DNA of 64,000 nucleotides from Helichrysum umbraculigerum (GCA_949592205.1 CATIUR010000005.1:33292179-33356178); one strand, 5' to 3'; positions 20,868 through 31,804 are shown, counted from the first letter of the stretch. Numbers and translations are program-made. Notes: generated from the letters alone by a model not told the origin.

Positions 20868-22088
20868 TTATTTTCCTTGCGCTTCTACTTTAGGTCTTTG
20901 GCATTCTCTAGCAAAATGACCAATACCTTGACAGTTAAAGCATCTGACCTTGGTTTTATCAAACCCTGATCTATTGCCCAACACCTTTCTACCAGTTCTC
21001 TTGAGGAAATTCTTCACCTTTCTAGAAATCAACGCAAGTTGATCTTGAAGCTCCAATTCCTCAAGATAATCAGAATCTATCTGCTCATAATCCTCATCAA
21101 ACAGAATAGGATCATTGATCTTTCCCTCTATATAGTTTTCATATGATGCCACAAAGGAAGCAAGAACAGACAATTGCTGTTCAGCAGATTTCACACTCAT
21201 CGGCATCTTCTGATGCTCTTGAGGTGACTTCTCAGAATTCTTTCCCTTTGTCTCATCACCAGAGGAAGAAATAAAGCACAGATCTTCAGAAATCAGTTCT
21301 CCATTTTCATTAGTATCACCAACTAACAGTGCAGTGGTCGAACTAGATGACGCAGTCGAAAGACTTGACTTTCCATGATACAACCCAGGGTTCTGAACCT
21401 GATCAGAATCACTATCTCTTGACTTCTTGGAGAAATCATAACCTTTCAGCTTGTCAATGACTTGCTCTAAGGTCATAGTAGAATACCTAGTTTCGTTATC
21501 CTTAATCATAACGCCATACATTTCCCATTTAGAAGGCAAACCCTCAAGAAACTTGTCGGTTTTGGATACTTCTTCTTCAACAATTTCATGGTATTCTAAT
21601 TCACTTAGCAGATGGTAGAATCGTGTGACATATGCATCAAGATCTTCTCCTTTTAAAGCTTTAAACATAGTAAACTGCTTTTTAAGAAGACTCCTCTTGC
21701 CAGCTCTCACCTGTGGACTTCCCTCACCTCTTTTCTCTAGAGCTTCCCAGAGCGTTCTAGCAGTATGAAAAGACTTGAGTTGATGAGCAATCTCTTTAGG
21801 AAGACACATCTTTATGCATGAATGTGATTTATTCTCATTTCTGTAAGCTTCCTTCTCTTGATCACTCATGTTCGCATAGGTAAGAACTACAGTAGCATTT
21901 TGAACAGTTTGAGTAGGTGGGGTGTATCCACTCTTGATACACATCCAGATAGACAGGTCATGGAATCTACAGTAAGATTCGAATCTGTCCTTCCAATTGT
22001 AGTAATCCTCGATTCTTAACAACTTAGGTGGAACATTTGACTTTCCCACCTCGTGGTCCATTTCGATCATTCTACTTAAGTCAGACAT
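20868..22088 (-). CDS. Copia Gag, N-terminal half (ends at premature stop)
   Basis: ATG at 22088 starts MSDLSRMIEMDHEV, and the capsid-like region covers residues 10-225. The first zinc knuckle CFNCQGIGHFAREC is near residue 387. Compared with element 1 it has a two-residue insertion (SP) after EKRGEG. The frame ends at TAA 20868-20870 inside VEAQGK. The start is chosen because the same Met opens gag in element 1 and the GCGAGT-rich leader ends just upstream. Gag forms the particle that packages element RNA. Confidence 0.92.
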   Translation of the reverse strand: MSDLSRMIEMDHEVGKSNVPPKLLRIEDYYNWKDRFESYCRFHDLSIWMCIKSGYTPPTQTVQNATVVLTYANMSDQEKEAYRNENKSHSCIKMCLPKEIAHQLKSFHTARTLWEALEKRGEGSPQVRAGKRSLLKKQFTMFKALKGEDLDAYVTRFYHLLSELEYHEIVEEEVSKTDKFLEGLPSKWEMYGVMIKDNETRYSTMTLEQVIDKLKGYDFSKKSRDSDSDQVQNPGLYHGKSSLSTASSSSTTALLVGDTNENGELISEDLCFISSSGDETKGKNSEKSPQEHQKMPMSVKSAEQQLSVLASFVASYENYIEGKINDPILFDEDYEQIDSDYLEELELQDQLALISRKVKNFLKRTGRKVLGNRSGFDKTKVRCFNCQGIGHFARECQRPKVEAQGK

Positions 22089-22129
22089 CTTAAAAATGTA
22101 AAATTAAACTGTTTCAGTTTATTCAGAAA

Positions 22130-22345
22130 ACTCAACTCGCAAGACTCAGCTCAACTCGCAATCTCAGCTCGACTCGCAGAATTCGTCGATTCGCAAGCCT
22201 AAGTTCGGATTGCTAAAAGATGTCGATTCGCAAGTGATGTCGATTCGCGAGGGATCTCGGTTCGACTCGCAAGCCTCAGTTCGACTCGCTAGTTCAACTC
22301 GGTTCGCAGGCGACGCTGGAACCCTAATCTCGACTCGCGAAACGG
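22130..22345. repeat. GCGAGT-motif leader of copia element 2
   Basis: About a dozen ACTCGC-type words (AACTCGCA, GACTCGCA, GATTCGCA, GACTCGCT) in about 210 bp of the untranslated leader between PBS and gag. It is almost the same as the element 1 leader. Possible packaging, dimerisation or regulatory role; unproven. Confidence 0.85.
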
Positions 22346-22537
22346 CTGTTAAACCCGAAAAAACGAAAATTTAAGGTATTTTTACGAACGAAACAGAGAA
22401 TTTCGACTGTAAACTAACCCTAAAACTTCCAGAGAATGATTTTGATCGTTAGTATTGCAAGTATGCACGTAAAAACGACCCGAATCAAAAACGCAATATC
22501 ACTAAAACTTATGAACACACTCGTATTTAGCCCGAAA

Positions 22538-22549
22538 GCTCTGATACCA
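22538..22549 (-). other. Primer-binding site, copia element 2
   Basis: The minus strand TGGTATCAGAGC lies two bases inside the 5' LTR, complementary to the initiator Met tRNA 3' end. Confidence 0.93.
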
Positions 22550-22551
22550 GA

Positions 22552-23512
22552 TGTAAGTCCCCTAGTTTTAGGATCGATAACTTCATTATCTGTAGTATTA
22601 AGGAGCGGAATCCCTCAATACGGTGTTATCTTACTAACAACGAATATGTTCGTATTGCGTATACTAATACTTAGCTTTAAACGATAATACGTCAAAGCCT
22701 AGCCGTTAGGTTTGTTTTCTCTGGGTTATTCGAATTTGCAGGTTCAGAATATGCAAAAAGTGTTTTCGATTTCATAAGGAAAATCGTTTAAATAGTTTTG
22801 TCCGGCTCGGCTCGCATGGGCCGGCGAGTTCGGTCCAACTCGCAGCCCAAGCCCAGTATAAAGCTCGGCTCGCCAGTCTGATACCTCACGAGTTCAGGTC
22901 TCACCTCACAGCTCGACTCGCTGCGACCTGAGATAAGTCCCCTAGTTTTAGGACCGATAACTTCGTTATCTGTAGTATTAAGGTGCGGAATCCCTCAATA
23001 CGGTGTTATCTTACTAACAACGAATATGTTCGTATTGCGTATACTAATACTTAGCTTTAAACGATAATACGTCAAAGCCTAGCCGTTAGGTTTGTTTTCT
23101 CTGGGTTATTCGAATTCGCAGGTTCAGAATATGCAAAAAGTGTTTTCGATTTCATAAGGAAAATCGTTTAAATAGTTCTGTCCGGCTCGGCTCGCATGGG
23201 CCGGCGAGTTCGGTCCAACTCGCAGCCCAAGCCCAGTATAAAGCTCGGCTCGCCAGTCTGATACCTCACGAGTTCAGGTCTCACCTCACAGCTCGACTCG
23301 CTGCGACCTGAGATCTCTACTCGCCTCGCATCAAACGTCTATTTCTTTATTTCGTATTTAACATTCGTTTAACTTAGCACAATAATATGTTTAACGAATA
23401 TTACTAACAAAACAAATATTTATTTACAAATCTAAACCAATATACAAACATAATAATAATTACACTAGTCATATTTCAAGCTAGATCTGTTGTCACACTC
23501 TATGTCTCAACA
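22552..23512 (-). mobile_element. 5' LTR of copia element 2 with internal 380-bp duplication (961 bp)
   Basis: Plus-strand blocks 22555-22934 and 22935-23314 are tandem copies of the same LTR segment (AAGTCCCCTAG...CCTGAGAT), followed by the unique remainder to 23512. The 3' LTR has one copy only (581 bp; 581+380=961). In the element's sense the duplicated part is the 3' portion of the LTR. Apart from this, only a few single-base differences from the 3' LTR are seen. Confidence 0.93.
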
Positions 23513-23517
23513 AGGTC
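23513..23517. repeat. Target-site duplication (right) of copia element 2
   Basis: AGGTC, identical to 8670-8674. Confidence 0.95.
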
Positions 23518-23819
23518 ATTTGGAATTTTGAAGAAACGATGGAGAATACTAGATAGAATGCCCAAATTTAGTGTGCACACTCAAATTGATATTATTATGG
23601 CTGCATTTGCTTTGCATAACTACATCCGTATTAATTCCAAGGAAGACATGATGTTTACGGCCATGGACAAAAATCCGGATTACATACCACATTACCAACT
23701 TTGTGATATTCGTTGTCATGACACAGGTGATGAAGATCTTCATGCAGGAACATCCAATGAGATGAAGCAAATTCGTAATGACATTGCTACATTGATATGG
23801 GACGCACATCAACGATGAT

Positions 23820-24511
23820 TTACTAGCATTTCATTTAGGTTGCCATATTTCTTTTGTTATCATGTAAATGTTACACAACATATTAAAAAATCTTGAAGTT
23901 AAATGCCGTGTCTATTTGTGTCATTTTATATTTATAAGCTCCAGCTCCTACTTGTTTGCCAAACGTTCATTAAAAAATAAAATCTCCAGCTCCAGCCCAT
24001 CCAGCTCTCCAGCTCCAGCCCATTGTTGCCAAACATACCCGTAACTTATAAAAATAAGCTACAAGCTTATTAAAGTAGAAATTACATATATACTCCTTAT
24101 ATTATTATTTATCATATATTTTTTTCCCTTTTATATCAATTTACATCAATAAGCTCCAGCTAGTTTTATCAAACACTTGTAAACACATAAGCTCCAACTT
24201 CTAAGTTATAATATAAACTCCAGCTATAAGCTTCAGCTACAAGTTAGTTTTGCCAAACACTCCAAGGAAGCACAACACTTGTAAGGAATTATGCAAGTGG
24301 AAATACATCTTATCTTTTCATTATGACACAAAACTAATAAATAAATAATAAATATATAAATAAATCATCAACTAGTTTGTCATGTCAAATAATAAAAGAA
24401 GTACAATATCGTCATCTAAAAAAAGTAAATAACGAATTATGCAAGACACGTATATGAGAACAAAATAATAGTCAAACATGTTTTATCTTGTACCCCCATC
24501 TAACTTCATAT
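23820..24511. other. Intergenic, MITE-like GCTCCAGCT-rich sequence
   Basis: No gene. Repeated words GCTCCAGCT, AAGCTACAAGCTT and GTTTGCCAAAC at 23940-24265 in both orientations resemble the ends of hAT or Harbinger MITEs (one boundary looks like TTTTGCCAAACACTCC at 24247-24262). Exact ends and target duplications could not be fixed. Confidence 0.45.
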
Positions 24512-24637
24512 GCCGGTGATTTGTACACCACCAAAAATTAACCATACATCATTTTTATACATCATTGTGTTGTACTGTACTGTAAAGCAGCTTTAGTGGT
24601 GAATGGCTAATTTTTAGTAGTGTACAAATCACCACTC
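24512..24637. mobile_element. Mutator-like MITE, 126 bp, 10-bp target duplication
   Basis: Terminal inverted repeats of about 33 bp share GGTGATTTGTACAC and AAAAATTA, with a handful of mismatches. AACTTCATAT flanks both sides (24502-24511 and 24638-24647). A 9-10 bp duplication is typical of MULEs. It is too short to code. Confidence 0.7.
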
Positions 24638-25126
24638 AACTTCATATCAATATATCATATACTTTCAATTATATTATCATTATCATTCAAATTCAAGTAT
24701 CAAATCCACTTTGAAGCACCATGAAAATCACAGGAGTAACATATTCAATTAGGTTTGATACCTTTCGTTTTCTGTAAGCATGCACCATCATCATCATCAT
24801 CAACAACATCATCACATTAATTATTATTATTACAATAATTATAAAGTTAAAGGGAATTTTGTAAGTTCTTGAGCGCACTTTCCTTAAAAAGTGTATGCCA
24901 CGTGTCACCACTATCGTCACTTTCAACCCACTTTCCAATTATACAAACAAAACAACCTCACATGCCCACTCAATATATATTTCTGGGTTTTTCCTTTCTT
25001 TTACAATTTAATATTCATAGTTATATTTACTATTATTATTCTAGCTGAGATTCTGAATGAATGTCTTGAGTCTGATGCATACAACGACCATTGTTTTCCT
25101 CGGCTGTTGAAAAAATAAATAAAAAC
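24638..25126. other. Upstream region of the GRDP-like gene
   Basis: AT-rich sequence holding the presumed promoter and 5' UTR of the gene starting at 25127. ATCATCATC and ATTATTATT microsatellite-like runs lie at 24788-24845. No other gene. Confidence 0.5.
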
Positions 25127-28100
25127 ATGTCTGGTTCCGACCACCCATCGCCGTCGGGGGAGCTGATCCGGGTCACCTTAGATCTAGTGGCGGCTGCCGG
25201 ACAAAATATTGGGTTGTTGAGACACGTTGCAGAATCTCATTGGCTACATCATACACCTGTTCTTCTTGAAGCTATTCGTAGGTAACTATTGTTTAGTTAG
25301 AGGGTGTTTGGCCCGGTAGGAGTTTGGCTTCTGCGTTAGCTTACCACCCCAAATTTCTAGCTTTTTAGCTTTTAGCTTTTTAACCCTTTAAAATACTAAA
25401 AAGCTCCTCCATCCGAACACTAAAAAAGAGCTTTTCTGCGTTATGATAACACAAAAGCTAAAAAGCCCTCTACTAAAGCTCCCCAAACACCCCCTTACTA
25501 CACTAAATATATCAAATACCAGTTAACAAACATTAATTTTGTGAACTTTCTTTTCTTTTTTTTTTTTTCTTTTTTTCTTTTTTTATGTTAGGTATGATGA
25601 ACTGTGGATGCCATTGATGGCTGATCTTACAAAGGAATCTGGAAAGCCACCAATGATTCTTCCTCCTGTTGATATTGAATGGGTTTGGTTTTGTCATACA
25701 TTAAATCCGGTATGTTTGACTTTTTTTATTGATCATTTATTGACTTGAATGAATAGGCAAAATGAAGATTAATCTGTAGTTTATAACGAGGATAACACTA
25801 AGTTTATGAGTATTGTTTACTTTTATGTTTGGTTGTTATAATCTTACATTAATTCAGAAGTTAAAAATCAGTAGTTTGACTTTAAGAGTCAAAGTGGTCC
25901 TATTGTAAAAATTGGAGCTTTTGTAATTGCAAAAAATGGTAATCAAACTCTGTTTCAGGTGTCTTATAGGAAATATTGTGATTCAAGATTCTCGAAACTC
26001 ATTGGTAAACCGGCTATCTTAAATCAAGAAAACAAAGAATATGCCATTGAAAGATGTAAAGAGATTTGGATTGAGAAATTCCTATCTGAATCTTTTGAAA
26101 ATGAATCCGATTCGGGTGATATTCACAATGGCAAGATTCTTCAAATCGATTATCTTTTGGAAGAAGTAATGAAACAAAGGTGTCTCTTCACCAAATTCTC
26201 CAAGCCTTATATGCTAGAACTCGTGTACTTAATCGCTGCCAAAAATCGATACAAGGGATTTCTCCTTATGTTGCAAAAATTCGCGGATAGCAGCTCAACA
26301 TTTGTACCCACATCGGATATTCTACTAATGTGGATTACCCATAAGGTATCCGAAAGCACATCCACTTTTAGGATGTCATGGGGTGTTTGAGATTACATAT
26401 TGAAATAATTATATAGTTATTGGATTTTAAAATCATAGATAGCGAGTCTCTATGGCTCATATATAGTGAAACTGCTTTGATTATCTGATTGTTCAGGGGT
26501 CAAATACTGAACGGTGCGTACTAGCAGTGCATATATACTGCCGATGCAGAATAAAATTATAAGTATACCTACTTTTGACATTTTAACTTCCTTAGATATG
26601 CACCTAAGCTTAGATATTGCTAGTAGCACACATTATTTCCTCATAACGAATTCAAGATAATTAGTTTGTGGTTACTTGCAACATAGCTAGATTATCTGAT
26701 TATGTAGGGGTCATTTTATATACTAGTCCCTGATAAATCAGATTATGTGGTCGCATTACAAACTGCAAACCACAGAAGCACATATAAACACTATCACATG
26801 CAGCTTGTTTATTGTATATCGCATTATTGCTTTCAAAATACTGGGTCAAACATCCACAGCGTATGCATACTCAAGAAAACTGATGAAATTATTGTGATTT
26901 AATGAACCAGAGCTACCCCACAGAGTATGCTATCGATGTGAAGGAAATGGATGGGTGCATGGACAAAATCATCGATTCTGGAGAATCCGTAAAAGAAGAA
27001 GATTTGGACAAGATGAAGAAGCTTTGGGAGAGAGTATTTGATCAGCCATACGAGAAAGCTGGCTGCCCGATAATTAGTGATTCTGAAACTGTAAAACCAC
27101 CATTCAACTGGGAAGTAACAGATACTGATGTTAATGTGAAGTACAGGCCGTTGCTGCCTAGATTCTTTCTTGAAGTTAAGGTATTGGTAAAGTCGATGAA
27201 GACACTACAAACCGATGTTTCTAAAGAGTTTTTACGTTTCCAGTTACTTAGATGTCATAGGGACCTTAAAATAAACAACCCCTTATCCAGTTTTAAAGAT
27301 ACTTGGAGGAAAGTAGTGCATTTTTATTGCGAGTTTGGGACAAAAGGAATGGTGGTGGAATTACGACGAAAAGGGGGAGTTTGTGTTAAAGGAAGTAAAG
27401 TGGTGGAATCAAAAATGTTTATGTGGAATGAGTTGCTTAGAGCACCATCAATCAGTCAGGATGGAGTGCTTGGTCAGAGATTGAGGGTTTGTTTCTCAAT
27501 CACACCGCCTGCACAAGCACCTTATTTGTTGAAATCGGTGCCTGACCGGGTGACTGACGATTCAGGAGCCATGGTGTCAGAGGTGATTCTGAAGATGAAC
27601 CAGTATCGGCCTCAAGAAGGCCGGTGGTTGTCTCGAACGGTTCTTGATCATGCTGGAAGAGAATGTTTCGTAATTCGAATAAGGTAACATTTCTTAACGA
27701 TCATAAATAACAGGTTGGACCTTCGAAAGTCAGGATCAATAACGTCTTGTTTTCGATTGTAATGGCAGAGTGGGAGGAGGGTTTTGGAGAAGAGGAAGTA
27801 ACAAGCCGACTGTTGTAAAATGGGAGGATCGATGTGTGGAAATACGAGAAGGGTCGTGGTCTTACATTGCTGGTTCCATCGGCAAAGCCCCCGGTATGTT
27901 TCTCCAAGCTCGAATCCATATTTCTTGTTCTTTCATTTCTTTATAGTATTATCCCTTAATATCAAGTGTTAATTAAACTCAAAGTCTCACAAAAAACAGT
28001 AATTCTTTTGTCTTTTTCTGAATCGTATAGACAATATATTAATTGTACGAGGAAGATTACATCACTATTTTGCTGGATAATACGGAGTATCAATATATGA

Positions 28101-28875
28101 TGTAATTTCAACTATTTTTGATTTTCTATCGTCTGCAACGTACTTTCAGTTTTACCATTTAACATATCATACTAGTATGTTCATGAACTTTATGCAATTA
28201 CACTACAACAACTAAAAGTGAAAAAAAGAAACTTGAAGCATGTCGGATTTTGATTCTCGTATGTGATCTAGTACAGAGAAAGTGATAGCAACCGCCATAC
28301 CCAAAAAACCGTCACAAGGTTGGAAATCTTCATGGAGCTTTTCAACCGGACACGAACTGTTGATATCAATAGACATGAACTTCGATGTTAAAACCAATGC
28401 CTCCACGGATACACAGATTCGATTGCTAAAAGGACGACATATGCACTACCAAAACGAAGAAGACACACAAGAGGAAGAAGGGTTTGTGACAATTATCCAG
28501 TTCACTGAGGAAAATCCGGAAGGGCGAGCAACGGGTCTAATAAACTGGAAACTATCAGCCGTTGAATTCTTGCCAGAAGAAGATGCGGTTTTTGTGCTAC
28601 TTCTTACCACGGCTATACTTAAAAGTGTTACAGAAATGAGAAGGGAAGATGTGGGAAGTTTGTTGATTCGTCGAAGGTTGAAAGAAGCGAAACTTGGGGC
28701 TCGAGATTGGGGTTCTGTTATCGAGCTCGATTCCACGGTGAAATCGAGTTATGTGAAGCCGTGGTATTGGAATGCTGAAGGTGTAATGGCACGAGAAGGG
28801 GTTGATTATGTAAACAAGAGTTATTCAGTTGAAGAATGTAATGATGAGTTTTACAAGCAAGCCTTGTTTGGTTGA
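25127..28875 (+). CDS. GRDP-like (DUF1399) protein, without glycine-rich tail
   Basis: Exons: 25127-25281, 25592-25709, 25959-26345, 26911-27683, 27769-27893 and 28277-28875; 2157 nt, 718 aa, all GT-AG with consistent phase. The start is ATG at 25127 (MSGSDHPSP). The DUF1399 signature appears in two parts: LDLVAAAGQNIGLLRHV with VDIEWVWFCHTLNP in exons 1-2, and SDILLMWITHK-SYPTEY across exons 3-4. In Arabidopsis GRDP1/2 are linked to stress and auxin responses; the biochemical role is unclear. The usual glycine-rich C-terminus is absent: the protein ends YKQALFG. It may be the shorter family branch rather than a truncation. A MITE occupies intron 1. Confidence 0.85.
25300..25494. mobile_element. 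Tourist/Harbinger-type MITE in GRDP intron 1 (195 bp)
   Basis: Ends GAGGGTGTTTGG and CCAAACACCCCC, flanked by TTA on both sides (25297-25299, 25495-25497). It contains inverted AAAGCTAAAAAG-type strings. TTA duplication and GGGTGTTTGG ends are typical of PIF/Harbinger MITEs. Confidence 0.8.
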
Positions 28876-29351
28876 GGGATGTAAATTTATTTGTTATTAA
28901 TTATTATTTTAATTTTAATAATATCATTATTATATTATTTGTTGTGCATCGCTAGTTTGCTACAGACAAGATTTATTTTATGTAGGATTTGTACAAGTTG
29001 TGTCATGTGTGTTACTTGTTTTTATACGAATAGAAAACACCCTTAATTTCTTATTAACTTCAACCATAAGATTCAAAAATTTTAGTAGCATGGACATACT
29101 AGTCGGAAATGATGATTTAAACCAACCTTAAATTATTAATTACGTATTAGAAGGAAAGCCAAAGAAGATGACAACACAAAAGGCGATGAAAAGAGTGTTC
29201 AAGCTCATGCAGGGCCGAAGTCACGTTGAAGTTCGGGATAGCAGTTGCTACGGGTTCATACAATATACGCACTGTAAATTTATTATAAAAAATTGTATTT
29301 TTTCCACATTCCTTATTTGTGCTACGAGTTCACAAAGGTTGAGATACCTTT
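28876..29351. other. 3' flank of GRDP gene
   Basis: AT-rich, with the presumed 3' UTR and polyadenylation region. A small ORF at 29168-29356 has no recognisable features and runs into the solo LTR, so it is not called. Confidence 0.5.
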
Positions 29352-31804
29352 TGTAACATCCCAATTTTTGTAAGTTCAAAACCTTAAAATATATTGATTT
29401 AACTGTTAAGTTAAAAAGGACTAACCGTGAAAGATAATTTATGCCATAGGACTTGCTAGTTAACTGTTTAGTTAGTTAGAGGGACTGATATTGCCAAATT
29501 AACAAAGATAGAGATTTAAACGAAAATTTCAGTATAATATTAGACTTCCAGTGAATTCTACAGTACTCAAAATTTCAGAAAACAGAAACCTACGTATGTG
29601 TAATGTCAGGGACGATTTTGGTGCCAAAATAAGAAGAAGAAACATCAACTTAAGGCTAGGGTTTTGTTAATTGAAGGCTTACAACTCCTAATTAGGGTTC
29701 TTGAGGTATTTCTAACTTATCTTTTGTGTTTAATTTGATGAGTTAGTTTAATGGTATAAACCCTAGTTCTATAAGTTAATGAGTAATTAAAGATTATGAT
29801 GTTATTTACTTGTTAGAACTTAGAACATGAAGTATATGATGAAACTAAGTGAAATTAAGCTATTAGAGTCAAACCCTAACTATGGGGGTTTTGATAATTT
29901 AATGGGTAAATAAGTAATTGATGTTTTATATGTATTCTTGAGCTTAATTATACATGAAAATGATGTTAGTTGTAATAAAGCCCTTATAATTATGTAGTTA
30001 TAAGGAAATCAATGAAAGTGATTATAATTATTATGTATAGAATGATTAAAATAAGTGGGTAATTAATATGTATTGATTATGATTATGCACCAAATAGTGA
30101 TACTTTTGGTGTTAGTAAAGTTGAATGATGATAGAGTATGTGAATACCCACTTATAGATAATCACTTATGTGAAAATGATATGTTATGTGATATGTGATT
30201 AATACTTGGCTACTTGATAACATGATTAGGTGATAAAAGTGTGCAAGGTGTTACAAGTGATTTGATTAGTGGGCTATCGCGAGGTAAGTCAATGGACGAT
30301 GCTATCTCATATTATGTAATGTATATCCTAATTACTTGGAAGGACCGGTAATGGGTGTGATGTTTATTTGATGTGTTGAATGATATACCGGGGTGTAGGC
30401 CCGAAGATGTTAACTACTGCAGGAGTTAGCATATTAATTATGGATCCATAATACGAGTATAAAAGATTTAGTATTTCATATTCATTGAGCTTATGTTCTT
30501 GATGCTCAGAAGTCTTGGATATGTTTATGGTTTGATTGATGATATTAGATAGCCCATTACTTACTAAGCGTTATGCTTACTTTATTATGTTTACATGTTT
30601 TATAGGTGAGCCAAGTGGGACCGGCGGGGATTTGGGAAAGAGACCCGGGTAGTACTAGTGGTGGAGCTTGTTAAATAGTTGGTAACAAGCTACTTCTTCT
30701 TAAATCATGCTCTTGATATGTACATACACCCCTTTTTGGTCAAGAAACATGGGTTTGTCATATATAGTCGGAAAGTCAAAGTTTAATGTTGTTAGTAGTC
30801 AAAGTCAGACCTGTTAGAAGGTAAAAGTCAAAGTAGTCAACGAGTCATTTTATGGTCGTTGACCTTTTTGGAGGAATGTAGTTTAAGTACTTGATGTAAA
30901 AATTAAGATTTTATGTGAAAATAGTGTCTTATGGTTATAATCTAATTCTAATAGTAAAAGTGGTTTGGTTTGACTTAGAAAAGTCAATAATATGTAAATT
31001 GGGTATTAGAATAATGATTATATGGGAAAAGACCCAAATGGGTCGTTAAAGTGCCCAATTGGGTCACTTGAATATTAAACGGTAAAATTAAATTGTGGTC
31101 ATTGTATATCGAATGTAAATACTTCCTTAGGTCATAATTATATAGTTGGATTAGGGGTCAGAAGTTCCAGACCTGAAGCCTTGTGGTTTGGAAGTTGATA
31201 TGTCCATGGAAAGTGCTAAAAATGGTCATTTTTGTGTCAATAGTCCAATTCCCGATATAACGTGAAATTTTGAAAAGTGGAAATTGAGAAATGTTTATAT
31301 TATCATTATACATATGCCTGCAAAATTTTGTGTAATTTGGATGTGTCGTTTGTGAGATACACAGGTTTAAAGTTTGTATTTTGGTATAAGTAATGCAGGA
31401 TCAAACTTACTGGTGCAGTATCTGCTGCTGAGCAGATGTACCCGGCGGGTACAGCCTCTACCCGACGGGTAGAGGTGAATTTTCAGTACATCTTCGTTAG
31501 TTGTAATTGAAAATGGAATATGACCCGGTTATATATGTAATATGACCCGGTTGTAATATGTGTGACAAAGAGATCCTTTCGAACGAAATAATATTCTAAA
31601 CTTTCTGACCCGGTTGTTTTAGCGCTTCATATTAGCCGCGTCATATTAGTTTTTAATAAATTTTGTACATAATGTATAAATAATGAAATCTAAATTAATT
31701 AATAGTTAAAATACATTTATAACAATAATTGGTAATAAATAATAATACATTAGTTTATGTAAAAAAAAAAAAAAAAATTTGTTCTAAAATTTCGGGGTGT
31801 TTCA
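29352..31804 (+). mobile_element. Solo LTR of a chromovirus (2453 bp)
   Basis: Starts TGTAACATCCC, ends GGGGTGTTTCA. CCTTT occurs directly on both sides (29347-29351 and 31805-31809). There is no internal coding region, PBS or PPT, so two LTRs recombined and deleted the interior. An A run plus GTTCTAAAATTTCGGGG near the 3' end mirrors the gypsy LTR at 767-2358 and sets the orientation. Three tight hairpins sit at 31420-31475. Confidence 0.92.
31420..31475. repeat. Cluster of three hairpins in the solo LTR
   Basis: In order: ATCTGCT-GCTG-AGCAGAT (about 31420-31437); GTACCCG-G-CGGGTAC (31438-31452, 7-bp arms, one central base); and CCTCTACCCG-A-CGGGTAGAGG with 10-bp arms (31455-31475). The latter two share the CCCG-N-CGGG core. 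Confidence 0.88.

Larger units (their letters stand above)
8675..23512 (-). mobile_element. Copia (SIRE-like) element 2, 14.8 kb, full length
   Basis: Both LTRs, PBS, PPT and AGGTC duplications are present. Minus-strand order: 5' LTR (23512-22552), PBS, leader, gag (22088-19272), pol (19282-15839), A-tract, second leader, six-exon accessory ORF (13482-9312), PPT, 3' LTR (9255-8675). The LTRs differ at only a few positions by eye outside a 380-bp duplication in the 5' copy, so insertion was recent. Even so, gag, pol and the accessory ORF each contain a stop, so it needs proteins from a relative or died soon after inserting. The pol motifs and the large post-pol region fit the SIRE/Maximus lineage. 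Confidence 0.95.
7551..23819 (+). pseudogene. PIF/Harbinger DDE transposase, split by copia element 2
   Basis: Pieces: 7551-8090, 8189-8420, 8508-8674 and 23513-23819 (GT-AG introns between the first three). The N-terminus (MDVEKRKM; CINAFRMDPIVFMKLCEEL) and C-terminus (LKKRWRILDRMP; ALHNYIR) match the family. The first catalytic Asp is present in CIGCIDGTHIK. The second sits in YYFVNKGYP, where the family has Asp and this copy has Asn. The Glu is in SYIER, and the copia target site begins one base later. TAG stops occur at 7908-7910, about 8237 and about 8339, and a one-base frameshift near 8513. The protein would have cut and pasted the element; it is inactive here. Confidence 0.85.
5334..23900 (+). 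mobile_element. Decayed PIF/Harbinger (Pong-like) transposon, split by copia element 2
   Basis: Two adjacent plus-strand gene remnants match the two-gene layout of plant PIF/Pong elements: a Myb/SANT-like ORF1 (5671-6774) and a DDE transposase (7551-8674, resuming at 23513). Copia element 2 (8675-23512) sits inside the transposase. The left end is missing or buried where copia element 1 abuts at 5333. The right end is not pinned down; the GCTCCAGCT-rich, CCAAACATACCC-like sequence near 23950-24042 is a candidate terminus. Stops, frameshifts and a lost catalytic residue show it is inactive. Confidence 0.8.

Noticed and set aside
29168..29356. Small ORF before the solo LTR
   Set aside because: No recognised motif; its end lies within the LTR.
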